This document shows, piece by piece, positions 22,780 through 35,121 of a stretch of DNA of 64,000 bases. Position 1 is the first letter of the stretch. Each line of letters opens with the position of its first letter. A program made the position numbers and the translations under genes. Where the stretch lies: the NCBI RefSeq assembly GCF_026914185.1, contig NC_070572.1, forward strand, positions 682,001 through 746,000, in the 5' to 3' direction. Origin of the DNA: Puccinia triticina. Lineage: Eukaryota; Basidiomycota; Pucciniomycetes; Pucciniales; Pucciniaceae. The notes beneath the pieces are model-generated. The model saw only the letters and a list, made by a program, of their open reading frames with translations, did no database searches and was not told where the DNA came from.

Positions 22780-23171
22780 AGGCCAAGACTCTTGAGGAGA
22801 AATTCCTGTTATTCTCAGGTGACAAGGACAAGCTCAAGAAGGCATTGAATTACGAAGAATACCTGAAAAACCTCAAAAAATACCAGCTTATGGTTGATGG
22901 AAAGGATTTCTCTTGGATTGGGGCCAAGACAAGCTGGCTGTCGAAGCTCCCCCAAGAAAAGCTTGTGGTCAGTTATGAAAGCTCCTTGCCTGAAGTCACC
23001 AAATCCTATCAAAATCTACGCAAAGAAAAACTAACAGGACCGTTCCTGCAAGAATTCAACAAGGCAGTTGATACAACCTTTGAATCTGCCACAAAAGCAA
23101 ATCCCAAGATCAAAAAGAAAGATATTGAATTATTGTGTTTCCCAGAAAGGTTGGACCCAACGCCTTTTTGA
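22780..23171 (+). pseudogene. Unrecognised lysine-rich protein, first half
   Basis: An AT-rich frame reads through TLEEKFLLFSGDKDKL and NYEEYLKNLKKYQ and stops at 23,171. A stop (TAG) lies just upstream at about 22,777, where CCTAG could be a splice acceptor. It is rich in K, E and L and predicted helical; no motif is recognised. Its style and composition match the frames at 25,930-27,191 beyond the foldback element, so both may be halves of one gene split by that insertion. The last 14 codons already lie in the foldback arm. Confidence 0.4.
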
Positions 23172-23348
23172 AATTTTGTTGTTTGCAAAATTCATGTGAT
23201 TAGGATGGAGTTTTGATTTTGCCCAAAACTCAAACCCAGCTCAGAAAGTTCATGCAATGTCAAGCAAATATGTCAGCTGTCCAACCAATTTCCAATCTTG
23301 CAAATCCACACCCGACAGCGACAGCCCTGCCGTATCCTCCTCCCCCCA

Positions 23349-23930
23349 AGCCAGAATCGACCGAATCTGATATCGACCCGCCATCCGGAAAACCCTCCAA
23401 AAGGATTGTCATCATTTTGGTTTGTTTATCACCCAGCAGCCGTTCAATTCGCCTCCCAAGCCAGAATCAACCCGATTGCGGCGGAGAAGACACCCCCCCC
23501 CCCCCCACAAAAAAAACGTGTTTGTCAGTTTTTCCGGATTATCTTTCTTCCTTCCACCTCCTGGCGAAGAAATACTGACAGCAGCCCCGGCCCATTTATC
23601 CTCCTCCCAAGCCAGAATCTACCTGATTGCCGCGGCGCAGGAAACGCACTCCAAAAAAAAGGTTTCTCAAGACTGTTTTTCCAACTCTTTTTCTCCCCCC
23701 CCCCCTCTCGCCGCAGCTATACTGACAGAAGACCCACCCAATTCTCTTCCCTCCAAGCCAGAATCTACTGGATTGCAGCGCAGCAAACGCGCTCCAAAAA
23801 AACAAGGTTTGTCAGGACTATTTTTCCAACTCGTTTTCTTCCTCCTCCCTCTTGCCGCAGCCATACTGATAGCAGTCCCGCTTGATTCTCCTTCCTCCAA
23901 GCCAGAATCTACCTGATTGCGGCACAGGAA
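23349..23930 (+). repeat. Left-arm tandem repeats of about 145 bp
   Basis: CCAAGCCAGAATC recurs at about 23,347, 23,456, 23,609, 23,754 and 23,898, each followed by GATTGC and CGCTCCAAAAAA-type sequence. Confidence 0.75.
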
Positions 23931-24546
23931 ACGCGCTCCAAAAAAGAACAAAAATCACTTGTCAGCTCATCCCGCCCCGAATACTGACTGCTCCCCCCGG
24001 ATTGTAGAGTGATGGATTGCCATTTAACCAATCATCACAAGTTTAGTTTGGCAGGCTTTCCTCTTTCTTTCTAGTCGATGAGCCCCCCAATCACTGCACT
24101 CTCCGTATTCTATCATCTAGTGTTTTTTTCTCTTGGTCAATCTTGCTTATTTCATTCTTGATCTTTCTCGGTCAGAGGTTTTTTTATTTTGGATCCGTCT
24201 TGAGCAAAATTGAAAAAAAGCCAACTTCTGTTCTCTTCAAACAAGTCCAATCAATAATGTCCACCACTGAGATCCAGGGGCCTAAAGTCTGAATATAAAA
24301 GTCCCTCAACCGGAGGCAACACTTCAGTTGCAGTCCCCTCAGATCAAACCAAGTGCTGGTGTTGTTGAGTCCCTTGTGACACGTCTCAAGGCTGAAATTT
24401 GTCCTGAGTCGAGGGACTTTTTTTACCTTTCCCCCCAGTCAAAGGACTTGCTTTGAACTAGAATTGTGGCACTTCGGAAAAACTTGGGCATCCTCAGTTA
24501 CTTAAGGGCTTGCTGCAATTTGCATACAGCCCCAGCTTGTGATTTA

Positions 24547-24825
24547 TTAGAGCATCCTTACCGGTGACTAGTTTAGCCACCAATCTCAACCACACCGGGT
24601 GTAGCTAAGCCCAAGCTAAATTAGTGAGAAGCTTGAATTTCAGCTAACTGTCACTACATTTAGTGACGGTTAGCTCGAAGCTAACTGCCATTTCCCGCGC
24701 CCACCACTCAGCTCCACCCCACGCAAGCCAAACCAATACGGCTGAATCACTGTCGCTAAGTTAGTTTGCAACAGCTGCGAGTCAAAACTCGCGCCAACAT
24801 AGCTCGACCGGTAAGGATGCTCTTA
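24547..24825. mobile_element. 273-bp MITE with perfect TTA target duplication
   Basis: Terminal inverted repeats GAGCATCCTTACCGGT start at 24,550 and end at 24,822, with TTA on both sides. Inner CTAGTTTAGC and AGCTAACTG motifs recur in both orientations. It is homologous in layout to the element at 39,936-40,179. Confidence 0.88.
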
Positions 24826-25100
24826 CACCAAGCGCGCCAATAATCACCAGCTTGTTATGACCACACAAGCTTTGACTCCCCATTGTAGATTGAACAAGTG
24901 CAAGAGTTTCAATTTGATTTGATAAAACAAAAGGTTTCTTAAAAAACAGTTTGGAACTGGTCACCCCATCTCTGGTTGAACATCAAATCATTGAGGGATA
25001 GTTAGGGAGTACGCTAACCGGTTTAAACAGCAGACTGAAGAAACTTATGAATTTCTTCAAGCAGAGTAACAGACCAATCATACCATTGGTTTGATTTGTT

Positions 25101-25879
25101 GCAATCGGGTAGACTCTGGATCAGAGAGAGGAGAGTTGGTCGTGCTGCTGTCAGTATGGCTGCAGCAAGAGGGGGGAGGAAGAAAACGAGTCGGAAAAAT
25201 ACCTTGTTTTTTTGGAGCGCGTTTGCTGCGCTGCAATCCAGTAGATTCTGGCTCGGAGGGAAGAGAATTGGGTGGGTATTCTGTCAGTATAGCTGCGGCG
25301 AGAGGGGGGGGGGGGAGAAAAAGAGTTGGAAAAACAGTCTTGAGAAACCTTTTTTTTGGAGTGCGTTTCCTGCGCCGCGGCAATCAGGTAGATTCTGGCT
25401 TGGGAGGAGGATAAATGGGCCGGGGCTGCTGTCAGTATTGCTTCGCCAGGAGGTGGAAGGAAGAAAGATAATCCGGAAAAACTGACAAACACGTTTTTTT
25501 TGTGGGGGGGGGGGGGGTGTCTTCTCCGCCGCAATCGGGTTGATTCTGGCTCGGGAGGCGAATTGAACGGCTGCTGGGTGATAAACAAACCAAAATGATG
25601 ACAATCCTTTTGGAGGGTTTTCCGGATGGCGGGTCAATATCAGATTCGGTCGATTCTGGCTTGGGGGGAGGAGGATACGGCAGGGCTGTCGCTGTCGGGT
25701 GTGGATTTGCAAGATTGGAAATTGGTTGGACAGCTGACATATTTGCTTGACATTGCATGAACTTTCTGAGCTGGGTTTGAGTTTTGGGCAAAATCAAAAC
25801 TCCATCCTAATCACATGAATTTTGCGAACAACAAAATTTCAAAAAGGCGTCAGGTCCAACCTTTCTGGGAAACACAATA
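25101..25879 (-). repeat. Right arm of the foldback element
   Basis: Inverted copy of about 23,131-23,930, differing by single substitutions and by lengths of C/G runs. Confidence 0.8.
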
Positions 25880-25889
25880 TATTTCTCAT

Positions 25890-27191
25890 AGATTTTTGAG
25901 AAGGGAGAATCAAAACATGGAATCAACCTTGAGAAACTTTCTAGTGCTCAGGAGTTTCAATTGAAGAAAAAATATTTCACAACCCCAGAATTTATGAATC
26001 TAGAGCATGTCTTTCAACACCTGCCTCCAAAGTTGGACATGGATGCCGTGGTATTTTGTTATGCTATGCTAGAAGGGTTTGAAAGTTTTTTGCAACAGAT
26101 TCACCAGAATTAAAGCAAATTCTTCGCAATAAAGCTCAAGCTGAAATTTCTGAGGTTGTCACAAAGGGATTGACTCCAAATACTGAAGAAGAATCACTAG
26201 TGTTCATTGCTTCCCAAGATAAAGAATGGCATGAAACTGCTTATATGAAATTCTATGGAAGCACTGTGGGACCAGCAGAAGTGTTCACAAGGCTGAAAGA
26301 GTCACCAACCAAAAATGAAATTATCTGTTACGCTATCAAAAGGTATCAGGGTTTGCTCAACTTTCTTAAACCAATTGAAGTGGATAAGCTTTGGCAGTCT
26401 CCTGATCTCAGAACTTTCAAGGCAATGCTTGATTCACATGAAAGACAAATTCCTAAACAGAATTTGGCAGAATTAAAAATCTTAAATAATCTGAGAAAGG
26501 AAGCTGGAAAATCTTATTTGGTCAATCAACCACTTCTCCAGGAGCTGAAGGATAGGGGAACTATTGGTGATGAATTGGTGCAAGCAGCCAAAAAAATGCA
26601 AAAAGAATTTCTCAAGAAGTTGGGTGATGAAGAAGAATTCACAAAAAATGTGGTAAACCAATTTGTAACTGATCTCAACCGCCATCTGAAAGGCCTATCG
26701 CCAGGAGCAAGACAGTACATATCAGGACAGGCTGCAACTTGGGTTTCAATTTCACAAGTAAAAAACTTTATTGGGAAGCAAAGTCCAATTATCTAACAAC
26801 AGCTGCATTTAAAAAACCAAACTTGTTCCAATTTGATAAGTCTCTAGAGGCATATAATCCAAAACTAAATAAATTTGTTCAGAATCCTACAGACAAGCAT
26901 ACTTTGGCAAGGTCTTATATAGACACTTTATTTGATACACAAACTTTCCATGGTGCTCCTGATTCAGCTGAGCTCAGAACTTTTATTGCAAGAGATTTAG
27001 CAGAGAAGATTCACCAAAATGAAGCAATTCTTTATGAGAAGATCCCACAAATAGGTGAATATTTTGAAAACATCTTAAAACCCAAAGGACATATTACAAC
27101 CCCATTTTACTCTGATAGAAGTACTTTGTCAGAAGAAGAACTATTGAAAATGGCCAGGGCTAGTATAGCAAAACCTACATCCAGATCATAG
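25890..27191 (+). pseudogene. Unrecognised AT-rich gene, second half, with two frameshifts
   Basis: Three frames join end to end: about 25,893-26,113 (motif FMNLEHVFQHLPPKLDMD), 26,085-26,796 (AEISEVVTKGLTP, TRLKESPTKNEIICYAIK, AAKKMQKEFLKKL) and 26,751-27,191 (LYWEAKSNYLTTAAFKKP, ending TSRS). The joins fall on a T6 tract near 26,082 and an A5 tract near 26,760, so single-base length changes in homopolymers explain both. The protein is helical and K/E-rich, with no recognised domain. It could be a host gene, a repeat-encoded protein, or an intact gene with sequencing errors. Confidence 0.45.
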
Positions 27192-27371
27192 CTTAGCAAG
27201 GAATCAGGATCAATAACTACAGCAGAATTATTGTGATGGATTTATCCTCAGAATATTCAGATCATGACATCCTTATGATGTATTTGATTTTGATTGCACC
27301 AAAAGACTTCAACCAGTATCCAATTTGCAAATCTCAACTTCCAATTTATCTTGAAACAATTCATTTTCATA
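27192..27371 (+). other. Short AT-rich spacer
   Basis: A frame from 27,233 runs to the edge of the next transposon and stays open beyond it at 31,213 if the element is skipped, but no protein motif supports it. Confidence 0.3.
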
Positions 27372-27811
27372 TAAAAATAGGGTCTTGGAAAAGGGTCAAT
27401 CTACATGCACGCCAAGTTTTGACTACTTGCACGCCATAAATTTGGAGTACACAAGTCAGTACGCCAGGATTTGAGGCGTGCTCAAAGATGTACGCCAAGA
27501 AGAAGGGAGTGCCAAGGGATGAACGCCATATTATTGGGCGTACAGGAATACATACGCCAATCATTATCAATTTTGAGGCGTGAGGACATTGGCACACCAA
27601 ATTTATTGGCGTGCAAGAGTAGACACGCCAAGGAGTCCCCATTTCTTCCACTGGAGTGCACGGCTGCTCACACCAAACTTTACAGTTCTTGGTGTCCACT
27701 GGCTTGCACACCAAATTTGCATATTGTTGGCATGCACTGCATGTGGATTGCACACCAATCCAACTACGGGCTCTGTCAATCCAACTAGGGGCTTATAAAT
27801 TAGTTTCTTTT

Positions 27812-28223
27812 AAGCTCCAGCAGTAGCAAGGGCTGAGATGACCTTTCCAAGTGTGGTGAGAGATTTGTTGATCTGAGCACCCTCCTTGAGTCTCACACCG
27901 GTAGCACCAGTACTGTTAGCCCGCTCCAAGCCAGCAAGATTGACCAAACTGATTCTTGAGACTTTCTCGCCCTCCATACCGGTCGTCGCATCTTTTTGTC
28001 ACTGAGACAGTAAGAGTGTAAAGACCAAATGAGAACGGGATGACGTTTTGTTCATGTTTGTCGCCGCAACCGTTTGGGCTTTGTTGCCCTCATCCATTAA
28101 CGTCTCAACATCGCTGTAAGATTGGACTGCCAGCTTTGATAGATCTTCGACGTAGGGACCTAAGCTGGGTTGCTCTTGGACTCTAAGGTTGCCCTTGTTC
28201 TTTGGGTTCAGCAGATCACGGAC
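27812..28223 (-). pseudogene. Captured kinesin-3 motor domain fragment
   Basis: Read on the minus strand, about 137 codons match the C-terminal half of a kinesin motor domain of the Unc104/KIF1A type: [27 protein letters not shown], the switch I segment [10 protein letters not shown], the switch II region [10 protein letters not shown], then [25 protein letters not shown]. Canonical switch II is DLAGSE, so the catalytic Asp and Ser are lost. An in-frame TGA follows LLLSQ. The P-loop, neck and tail are absent. It cannot be a motor. The intact parent gene must lie elsewhere in the genome. Confidence 0.9.
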
Positions 28224-28247
28224 ACACTTGTTTTAGATCTAGAAATT

Positions 28248-28480
28248 TTGATTGCCAATGAGTGTCAGTGCAAGTTTAGCATGTTTTATGTGAGCTTGAG
28301 AATCCCGGAACCAGTTTGACCATCTATGGAAGATTTCCAACGGATAATCGAGTGCATCAGTGTTGGTTGGTGGATTGGTGCTGGTGATGTTGGCCGGTGG
28401 GGTGGTTTCGTGCGCCATGGGGTAGTTGGTGGAATGGCGCGGAGAGCCGGAGAGATCAGGGACTTGGCCGCTGGGCTGAT
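28248..28480 (-). pseudogene. Possible second captured coding fragment
   Basis: Upstream of the kinesin piece on the same strand a frame reads through a proline/threonine-rich part into DALDYPLEIFHRWSNW and stops after LALTLIGNQNF. The Trp-rich segment looks like real protein, but I do not recognise it. It lies inside the Pack-MULE-like element. Confidence 0.35.
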
Positions 28481-30674
28481 GACTTGGGTTTGGATGCTCC
28501 AGAGCTACATATATGGCGTGTCAAGGGGTGTACTCCTGTTAATTCATGCCAAGGTGCTATCAGGGTGGGCGTGCGGTGCGTGCACGCCAGTCCCAGTGGA
28601 GCACAGTGGATATGTACGCCGCTTCTGGAGCTCCTTTTGGAGTGAGGGAGCTGTTACGCCATCTTTTATGGCGTAACTAGGCGTGCACGCCTAAAAAGTT
28701 GGCGTACCAAGGCTTTGGACACCTTTTTGGCGTGCACGTAGTCAAAAATTGGCGTGCATTTAGATTGACCCCTTGGAAAAACGACTCCCAACTTTTGGGA
28801 AAACAACTCCCATATGTCGGCGCAACTGTTTTTCAACCAGCGCTCGACGTCGACCTAGACCCTTTTTTTGGGTACGGGTTTTTTTGGAGTCGTCAACCCA
28901 AAATAAAAAAAAATTTGGAGTCGTTGTGCTAATTTTTCGTATTATTTTTTATTATTTTTGATATGTATAACTTTTTTGTTCCACGTACTAGAGACATACA
29001 AATTTGAGAGCACAAAGATTTATGCATAAATTGTACTCCCTGAATTTCTTAGCAATAGTGTGTCATCAGAACATGAGATATAAGGGGTGCGTGGTGGGCA
29101 TAGTAGGAAAATGACCGCCAGCCATATAAGTTTTTTGTTACACACCCAAAAAGTCCAAAACTTTCAGTAATCTTTCCATAATGCATATAGTTTGTGCTAT
29201 CAAATTATTAGCAATAGTTTTCCATTGTAGAATGACATAGAAGGGGTGTGCGTAGGGCTTAGTAGGAAAATGACCGCCAACCATATAAATTTTTTGTTAC
29301 ACACCCAAACAGTCCAAAACTTTTAGGAATCTTTCCATGATGCATATATTTTGTGCTATAAAATTATTAGCAATAATTTTCCATTGTACAATGATGTATA
29401 AGGGGTGCGCGGAGGGCTTAGTAGGAAAATGACCACCAACCTCATATCTTTTTTGTTACAGACCCAGACAGTCTAAAAATTTCAGGAAACTTTCAATGTA
29501 GCATATCAAGCTTTCTATGAAATTCTTAGCCATGGGGTGTAATCAAAATGAGAGATATAAGGTGTGTGCGGATAAAGCCCGCCGTGCACACCCCATATCT
29601 CCTATTTTTATCACATCAAGTTGCTAAGGATCTCATATCACAAATAATATGCTACATGAAAGATTTCCTGAAATTCTCGGACTGTTTGGGTCTGTAACAA
29701 AAAAGTTATAAGGCTGGCAGCCATTTTCCTACTAAGCCCTCCGCGCACCCCTTATACATCATTGTACAATGGAAAAATATTGCTAATAATTTTATAGCAC
29801 AAAATATATGCATCATGGAAAGATTTCTGAAAGTTTTGGACTTTTTGGGTGTGTAAAAAAAAGGTATATGGTTGGGGGTCATTTTCCTACTAAGCCCTCC
29901 GCGCACCCCTTATATGTCATTCTACAATGGAAAACTATTGCTAATAATTTGATAGAACAAACTATATGCATTATGGAAAGATTCCTGAAAGTTTTGGACT
30001 TTTTGTGTGTGTACAAAAAAACTTATATGGCTGGCGGTCATTTCCCTACTAAGCCCAACACGCACCCCTTATATCTCATGTTCTGATGGCACACTATTGC
30101 TAAGAAATTCAGGGGGTACAATTTATGCATAAATCTTTGTGCTCTCAAATTTGTATGTCTCTAGTACGTGGAACAAAAAAGTTATACATATCAAAAATAA
30201 TAAAAAATAATACGAAAAATTAGCACAACGACTCCAAATTTTTTTTTATTTTGGGTTGACGACTCCAAAAAAACCCGTACCCAAAAAAAGGGTCTAGGTC
30301 GACGTCGAGCGCTGGTTGAAAAACAGTTGCGCCGACATATGGGAGTTGTTTTCCCAAAAGTTGGGAGTCGTTTTTCCAAGGGGTCAATCTAAATGCACGC
30401 CAATTTTTGACTACGTGCACGCCAAAAAGGTGTCCAAAGCCTTGGTACGCCAACTTTTTAGGCGTGCACGCCTAGTTACGCCATAAAAGATGGCGTAACA
30501 GCTCCCTCACTCCAAAAGGAGCTCCAGAAGCGGCGTACATATCCACTGTGCTCCACTGGGACTGGCGTGCACGCACCGCACGCCCACCCTGATAGCACCT
30601 TGGCATGAATTAACAGGAGTACACCCCTTGACACGCCATATATGTAGCTCTGGAGCATCCAAACCCAAGTCATC
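28478..30674. repeat. 2.2-kb near-perfect palindrome
   Basis: 28,478 onward and 30,674 backward are reverse complements. From 28,478 to about 29,025 the two arms appear identical; further in they differ by occasional substitutions. The centre is near 29,575. The arms contain about 500 bp of the Pack-MULE-like right end and the outer transposon terminal region, then three tandem units of about 160 bp per arm, marked by AGGGGTGCG...AGTAGGAAAATGACC. Confidence 0.9.
29077..30072. repeat. 160-bp satellite units in mirror orientation
   Basis: Units begin with AGGGGTGCG-like sequence at about 29,080, 29,240 and 29,399 on the plus strand, and recur as complements at about 29,740-30,072. Each contains TAGTAGGAAAATGACCGCC and TTACACACCCAAA. 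Confidence 0.8.
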
Positions 30675-30675
30675 A

Positions 30676-31204
30676 AAAAAAAGGTATATGGTTGGGGGTC
30701 ATTTTCCTACTAAGCCCTCCGCGCACCCCTTATATGTCATTCTACAATGGAAAACTATTGCTAATAATTTGATAGAACAAACTATATGCATTATGGAAAG
30801 ATTCCTGAAAGTTTTGGACTTTTTGTGTGTGTACAAAAAAACTTATATGGCTGGCGGTCATTTCCCTACTAAGCCCAACACGCACCCCTTATATCTCATG
30901 TTCTGATGGCACACTATTGCTAAGAAATTCAGGGGGTACAATTTATGCATAAATCTTTGTGCTCTCAAATTTGTATGTCTCTAGTACGTGGAACAAAAAA
31001 GTTATACATATTAAAAATAATAAAAAATAATACGAAAAATTAGCACGACGACTCCTGAATTTTTTTTATCTTGGGTCGACGACTCCCAAAAAATCCGTAC
31101 CCAAAAAAAAGGTCTAGGTCGACGTCGAGCGCTGGTCGAAAAACAGTTGCGCCGACGTATGGGAGTCGTTTTCCCAAAAGTTGGGAGTCGTTTTTCCAAG
31201 ACCC
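30676..31204. repeat. Direct duplicate of the right transposon arm
   Basis: Positions 30,680 to about 31,008 appear identical to 29,862 to about 30,189. After that the copies diverge, and this one runs to the true transposon end TTCCAAGACCC. Confidence 0.88.
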
Positions 31205-31624
31205 TAAAAATAATTCTGTCTTCCAATTTCCAGCTTTTGGTGCCGATTGGGAATCATTTCTGTTTCAGCCATTCCCTCATTCATTTCTTTAGTTTTGTTT
31301 TTCCAGTCATTACTGTATCTCTTTCTGTTTCATCCCTCTACAACTATCACATGCATGATGTCAAACTTTAAAAAAAGGAAACATTCCCTCATTTGAGTTC
31401 ATCCAGGTCATGATCAAGTGCACTTACAGCTTGGCTATAGGTGGCTACAAACACTTGACAACCTACATTCATATTGGTTACGTGATAAAGAAAACAAGGA
31501 AAGCTCGTACAAGGCAGCACGTTTCTTTAACCAATCACAGATTTATACAAATTTGATTGTTTGTGGCTAGTTTGTAAGACGAAAACGATGGTTTGAATAA
31601 GATTCACATCACATTTCGCGATCA

Positions 31625-33867
<2,243 letters not shown>

Positions 33868-34183
33868 GACCAAGATGATGTTTATAGACGGGTTGAGCTG
33901 TCGATTTCACTTTGCTTGCAACTCGTTCGCGTCATAGCATCGGGGACCCGGTCGGGGGTTTACCCAGGCTACGGCCGCCAAAGTGTGCTCACATCTGTTC
34001 CATTTAACTTGAATCCTCCCAGACACTGATCATCCGTTATAACTACCGGCTCTTGTGTTTTTGATATTACTAGCTTAGTGCTGGAATCCCTGTCCTTCCC
34101 CATCCTCACTCCACCTGAATACCTCTCCCTCCCTCCGTCCCATAAACTGAGCAAGACAAGGTGGCCGGTGGGATAGCCAGTTA
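33868..34183. promoter_or_regulatory. Upstream region of the dehydrogenase gene
   Basis: About 300 bp between the start codon and a small MITE; no further motif can be supported. Confidence 0.35.
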
Positions 34184-34362
34184 TGGTGTTCAAAGTTGGT
34201 TTGCAAAATTTTATGCATGCATAAATCATAAAATCATAAAAATATTTTGGTGAGGAAATTTTGTATTACATAATCAGACAGTCATATCCCCTGCAAAAAA
34301 GATTTTATGATTTTATGATTTATGCATGCATAAAATTATGCAAACCAACTTTGAACACCATA
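34182..34362. mobile_element. 177-bp MITE with TA target
   Basis: Inverted repeats of about 60 bp: TGGTGTTCAAAGTTGG at 34,184 and its complement ending at 34,360, flanked by TA. The inner part is ATGCATGCATAAATCATAAAAT. Short Tc1/mariner-type (Stowaway-like) MITE. Confidence 0.85.
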
Positions 34363-35121
34363 AGTGTTCATCTGGCAACAGAATTTTGTTTCACCAATGG
34401 GGGTTCAGGGCGTCGAGGGGATGCTCTTGAAAATATCCAGAGGACACTCCCAGAGTATCCAGTGGACACTCTCTACTTAAACATCCGGATTCAGGCATGC
34501 AGAGTTGTGTCCAATGGACACTCCTGCAGTGTGAGAGCTGGACATTTGCGGACATGTGCGCAAGGGTGTCCGATTGACATCCGCCACAACCCGTGGTTTA
34601 CATATACACACCAAGCCAACAAGAGAAGAGTGAATAGTGTGGGTCTCAAAAGAGAGAAAAAAATAAATTGCAAGCACAGATTTCCATCATACAACCGGAG
34701 TCGAAAGGAGTGAGGATGGAATTGAAGAAATTTGCGAATAAAACTAAAATGTTTGTGACCATATGTTGGCTATAAATACAGAAACATTCCTCCTAATTGC
34801 TTCCAGGTAAGCTGATGATACATAGAGGTTTTGAAGAAAACACACAATCATAGCTTGATCCCAAAAATTGGAAGCAAAAACTGAATGATAATATCATGGC
34901 TTCTTGGAGGGATGGTTTTGTTTTTCGAGTTTGTTTATACTAGAAGGTTGGGGTGCCATCGCCGCCCAGCTCACTTGGATTTCTTTCAGGTAAGACGCCG
35001 GACTTGTACGGTGCTGTTAAGTGTGTTTCAAAAGAAAATGATCAGTCAAGATATTTTCTAGACAAATCTAGCCAGAAATCGCCCATGTGAGGATATTGTG
35101 TGGAACTATTTACTTGGTATA
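34363..35121. other. Intergenic, no gene seen
   Basis: Contains short repeats of GTGGACACTC/GGACACTCC type around 34,440-34,570; otherwise featureless. Confidence 0.4.

Larger units (their letters stand above)
23131..25879. mobile_element. 2.7-kb foldback element with 0.8-kb inverted arms
   Basis: The left arm (about 23,131-23,930) and right arm (about 25,101-25,879) are inverted copies; a 121-codon frame in one arm is almost identical to that in the other. The arms share ATTGTGTTTCCCAG as the outermost sequence. Each arm contains 4-5 degenerate tandem units of about 145 bp marked by CCAAGCCAGAATC. The loop (23,931-25,100) carries a small TTA-flanked MITE. Foldback elements in other organisms have this architecture: long inverted arms made of tandem repeats. 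I could not find a clear target duplication. Confidence 0.75.
27384..28780. mobile_element. Pack-MULE-like element carrying a kinesin fragment
   Basis: Element 27,393-28,771, flanked by the perfect 9-bp duplication CTTGGAAAA (27,384-27,392 and 28,772-28,780). Inverted repeats of 44 bp begin GGGTCAATCTA and differ at only three positions. The subterminal regions (27,393-27,740 and 28,510-28,771) hold many copies of GGCGTGC/GCACGCC and TACGCC in both orientations, like transposase-binding arrays. Between them is non-transposon coding sequence. A 9-bp duplication is the mark of Mutator-like elements; carrying a host gene piece and no transposase makes this Pack-MULE-like. Confidence 0.85.
27372..31212. 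mobile_element. Composite DNA transposon with perfect 8-bp target duplication
   Basis: TAAAAATA flanks both sides (27,372-27,379 and 31,205-31,212). The element starts GGGTCTTGGAAAA and ends with its complement TTTTCCAAGACCC. The left terminal repeat is interrupted after 13 bases by another element (27,393-28,771) and then continues as ACGACTCCCAACTTTTGGG, matching the right end. The core is satellite-like and palindromic, with no transposase. The 8-bp duplication suggests hAT-type mobilisation; the superfamily is otherwise uncertain. Total 3,825 bp including the insertion. Confidence 0.88.

Noticed and set aside
23213..23885. Proline-rich frames in the foldback arms
   Set aside because: They follow the tandem repeat and appear in all frames; I treat them as repeat translations.
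27233..27379. A frame that stays open across the composite transposon when it is skipped
   Set aside because: About 100 codons with no protein-like motif; continuity over an 8-bp duplication site can occur by chance.
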